From GCA-2683135 sp964507445 (GTDB lineage Bacteria; Planctomycetota; GCA-002687715), in NCBI GenBank assembly GCA_964507445.1, contig CAZDQF010000035.1:1-9348 (forward strand): DNA of 9,348 nt, written 5' to 3'. This document shows positions 8,001 through 9,348 of the stretch, in pieces (within the stretch, counting starts at the first letter, position 1; the number at the start of each line of letters is the position of its first letter). The notes beneath the pieces are model-generated. The model saw only the letters and a program-made list of their open reading frames with translations. It made no database searches and was not told the DNA's origin. A program made the position numbers and the translations under genes.

Positions 8001-8595
8001 CCGGGTCTTTGACCCGTACTTCTCGACCAAGGAAGAAGGCCGCGGCCTGGGGCTGGCCACGGCCTTCATGATCATCCAGCGCCACGAGGGGAGCCTGGTC
8101 GCGACCTCGGAGCCGGGGACGGGTACGACGTTCACCATCACCCTGCCGGCTACGGAGGCTCCCGTGGCCAAGCCTCGAGAGAGCGAGCAGCGACGACCGG
8201 AGCTCGACGCCAAGGTCCTGGTCATGGACGACATGGATGCCATCCGCATGTTCACCCATCGAGCCCTCTCCCGAGCGGGCTGCGAGGTCCTGGAATCTGA
8301 CGACGGGGCGCGGGCCGTGGAGCTCTATCGAGAGGCCCTGGAATCCGGCTCCCGGGTGGATGTGGTGGTCATGGACCTCACCGTGCCCGGAGGCATGGGG
8401 GGGCTGGCTGCTGCCGAGGCCATTCGGGAGATCGACCCGGAGGCCCGGATCATCGTCACCAGCGGTTACGCGGAGAACGATGTGATGGCGGATCACCGCC
8501 GGCACGGGTTCGCCGCTCGTCTCCCCAAGCCCTACCGGTTGAACGACCTGTTGCGCGTCGTGGCGGAGGTCCTGGGGGTCTCCGTCCCCCGCTGA
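5059..8595 (+). CDS. Hybrid sensor histidine kinase with two-component propeller, Y_Y_Y domain and C-terminal receiver
   Basis: The product has 1178 residues. A signal peptide (about 1-39, ending VVAQ) leads to a periplasmic sensor built of about 14 Reg_prop-type propeller blades (about 66-642; for example RLWVGTDLGILCWDG at 584 and RVWFGTDRGVSIYD at 627). A Y_Y_Y domain (about 650-755), one membrane helix (about 761-782) and a charged coiled coil (about 788-816) follow. The kinase core has His827 in GGIAHDFNNLL as phospho-acceptor. Its ATP-binding part has an N box (Asn933, Asn937), DDGPGM (970-975), FDPYFSTK (984-991) and GRGLGL (994-999). The receiver (about 1051-1174) keeps Asp1057/Asp1058, phospho-acceptor Asp1106, Thr1134 and Lys1157. 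All catalytic residues look intact. By analogy with Bacteroidota hybrid systems the ligand may be an oligosaccharide. No DNA-binding output domain is present. It is divergent from the esterase gene, and its stop lies 21 bp from the convergent DUF1501 gene. Confidence 0.95.
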   Translation: MGVDQRESLRRPRGRRTIAPLWATVLVSWAVATMPVVAQRWHVRGYTAGDGLPAHHVEDVAQLGSGVMAFLTPRGLALYDGVQWEVETAPLAGMPPRPWHVAAGSGDDLWAYVGTGCWRRRDGRWERVTEAPLPSSHACAFRIQVAHDQDRLVVVPRTGAVRVFESGGWTTLEPSAGAQWGACRAAVMVGGRCLLGTDRGVFACDLGSGTYEALSVPAGRSGVHGMAHDVRNDHLWLIGAERITRVTGVASGVAASTSSYAAPARMRPRDPDGAGEPMPDSRWVATGEAACAAGLAGGLYFGDGFAIFYFNPKTGFEQLRVCNGLTTGGITCAMRDREGNMWLCGARGANKIVSRRWVSFDRAQGLFDDEVSSALQRADGSVVLGHGGGLTFFGTQPETRFLSADVVADRVMDMCEDADHNLWMAVGRMGLGRMDSDGELVFHELDPPENIVGVEVGDVPGEVWVASDRGLHRYGDEGWSGVPLVQGQERVQVRRLLSDPAGGLLMATAAHGVLSYRSGEVRASGGATSVVSNAFTVLRDSRGRVWAGTEGGLAWVRADGSLRLTERPHVDRPVYALSEDQDGRLWVGTDLGILCWDGSSVRRFSASDGVLGMETNRSAAIVTRDGRVWFGTDRGVSIYDRRFDLPHEHGPTITMGDLRAGGVEYSFADAVSIPGDTRPISFGFSAISFIDEDRVRIEKRLEGLEDGWSVAELGPSRRILYAILPAGEYRLSVRAVDADGVTSAEVTSPTLRIKAPIWAQTWFIVTTTAVLLLLTGGVVNAVAQRRYTGRLEREVEARAEEVRKLEREQEKLLRLESLGLLAGGIAHDFNNLLTAISGSVSLVVSEPGLTAEGRSILQDADTASWEARELASQLVTFSRGGAPIKEAADIGRLVQDCTSFSLRGSTVEPRFHIADDLWAVEVDTSQIGQVINNIVLNARDAMVDGGTLRVSVQDEGAEGSRRQVVMSFADDGPGMEPEVLARVFDPYFSTKEEGRGLGLATAFMIIQRHEGSLVATSEPGTGTTFTITLPATEAPVAKPRESEQRRPELDAKVLVMDDMDAIRMFTHRALSRAGCEVLESDDGARAVELYREALESGSRVDVVVMDLTVPGGMGGLAAAEAIREIDPEARIIVTSGYAENDVMADHRRHGFAARLPKPYRLNDLLRVVAEVLGVSVPR

Positions 8596-8616
8596 CCTCC
8601 CGACCCTGAGCCCTCG

Positions 8617-9348
8617 TCAGGCGAGCATCCCGTGGATCACGTGGGCCGGCTCCACTCCGGTGAGCTTCTGATCCAGGCCCTGGAAAGGGAAGCTGAGGCG
8701 CTCGTGGTCGATACCCAGCTGGTGCAGCACCGTGGCGTGCAGGTCGCGGACGTGGACCGGGTCCTTGACGATGTTGTAGCTGAAGTCGTCGGTCTCGCCG
8801 TAGGCGATGCCGCCGCGGACGCCGCCGCCGGCGAGCCAGCCGGAGAAGCAGCGCGGGTGGTGGTCCCGTCCGTAGTCGTCCCGTCGCAGCGTCCCCTGCC
8901 CATACACGGTGCGGCCGAACTCGCCGGCGAAGATGATCAGGGTGTCGTCCAGCAGGCCGCGACGTTTGAGGTCGGTGATGAGGGCGGCGGAGGGCTGGTC
9001 CACGTCGAAGCACTGCCCCGGGAGCTGCTTGGGGAGGATGGAGTGGTGGTCCCAGCCGCGGTGAAAGAGCTGCACGAAGCGGACGTCCCGCTCCATCATG
9101 CGGCGAGCCAGGAGACAGTTGCGGGCGAACGAGCCGTTCTTGCGCACCTCGGGGCCGTAGAGGTCGAGGACGCTGTCCGGTTCATCGGAGAGGTCCGTCA
9201 ATTCGGGGACGGAGCTCTGCATCCGGAAGGCCATCTCCTGCTGGGCGATGGTTGTCCGGATCTCGGGATCGCCGATTTCGGCGAGGTGCTTCTGGTTCAA
9301 TCGGGCCAGCGAGTCCAGCATCGTGCGGCGGACCTTGCCGTCGATTCC
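8617..9348 (-). CDS. DUF1501 family protein, C-terminal part (5' end outside window)
   Basis: The visible 243 codons run without a stop into the right edge, so the N-terminal part is missing. The in-frame ATG at 9321 is unlikely to be the start, because upstream codons (GIDGKVRRT) continue a DUF1501-like sequence. Diagnostic motifs, numbered from that Met, are FHRGWDHH (86-93), AGEFGRT (132-138), YGRDHHP (150-156), FSGWLAGGG (159-167), YGETDDF (174-180) and a C-terminal HATVLHQLGIDH (195-206) with FQGLDQKLT. The family is predicted to have an alkaline-phosphatase/sulfatase-like fold, and these His/Asp/Glu residues look like metal ligands, but its substrate is not established. In planctomycetes such genes are very numerous and often sit beside a cytochrome-c/DUF1549 gene, which here would be beyond the window. 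Confidence 0.93.
   Translation of the reverse strand, partial: GIDGKVRRTMLDSLARLNQKHLAEIGDPEIRTTIAQQEMAFRMQSSVPELTDLSDEPDSVLDLYGPEVRKNGSFARNCLLARRMMERDVRFVQLFHRGWDHHSILPKQLPGQCFDVDQPSAALITDLKRRGLLDDTLIIFAGEFGRTVYGQGTLRRDDYGRDHHPRCFSGWLAGGGVRGGIAYGETDDFSYNIVKDPVHVRDLHATVLHQLGIDHERLSFPFQGLDQKLTGVEPAHVIHGMLA

Noticed and set aside
6679..8505. 608-codon open frame on the minus strand opposite the kinase core
   Set aside because: The plus strand encodes complete H, N, G and receiver motifs in order. The antisense product is Arg/His/Gly/Pro-rich with no domain.
8592..8620. Short inverted repeat CTGAC/GTCAG spanning the space between the convergent kinase and DUF1501 stops
   Set aside because: It has only 5 bp with a 19-nt loop and overlaps both stop codons; too weak to call a bidirectional terminator.

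Overview
The window is GC-rich bacterial DNA and most likely comes from a member of the Planctomycetota. The evidence is the gene content: a DUF1501-family protein, a secreted SASA-type carbohydrate esterase, a secreted propeller-like protein with a C-terminal domain of a kind I associate with planctomycete exported proteins, and a long TPR protein. The assignment is an inference from protein families; there is no rRNA or other marker gene here.

Layout from left to right. (1) A TPR protein on the plus strand (59-1129) is followed by back-to-back hairpins and an AT-richer, structured intergenic stretch (1130-1455). (2) A secreted, cysteine-rich protein with propeller-like repeats lies on the plus strand (1456-2769) and is closed by a good hairpin terminator (2795-2826). 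(3) A secreted tandem-domain esterase/acetylesterase-like protein lies on the minus strand (3051-4706); its second domain has lost the catalytic serine and histidine. (4) A 352-bp divergent region (4707-5058) separates it from (5) a very large membrane hybrid histidine kinase on the plus strand (5059-8595), with a periplasmic sensor of about 14 propeller blades plus a Y_Y_Y domain, and a cytoplasmic kinase and receiver. (6) Only 21 bp beyond the kinase stop, in convergent orientation, is the C-terminal part of a DUF1501 protein on the minus strand (8617 to the window edge).

How the genes may work together. The kinase sensor resembles that of the hybrid two-component systems that Bacteroidota use to sense polysaccharide breakdown products, and it is divergently transcribed from a secreted carbohydrate esterase. 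The simplest inference is a glycan-sensing regulator beside a glycan-modifying enzyme. Unlike those systems, this kinase ends in a receiver with no DNA-binding domain, so a separate partner outside the window would be needed. The TPR protein, the secreted propeller-like protein and the DUF1501 protein have no demonstrable link to the pair. I found no mobile element, CRISPR array, tRNA or rRNA. The most notable observation is the esterase carrying an apparently dead second catalytic domain.
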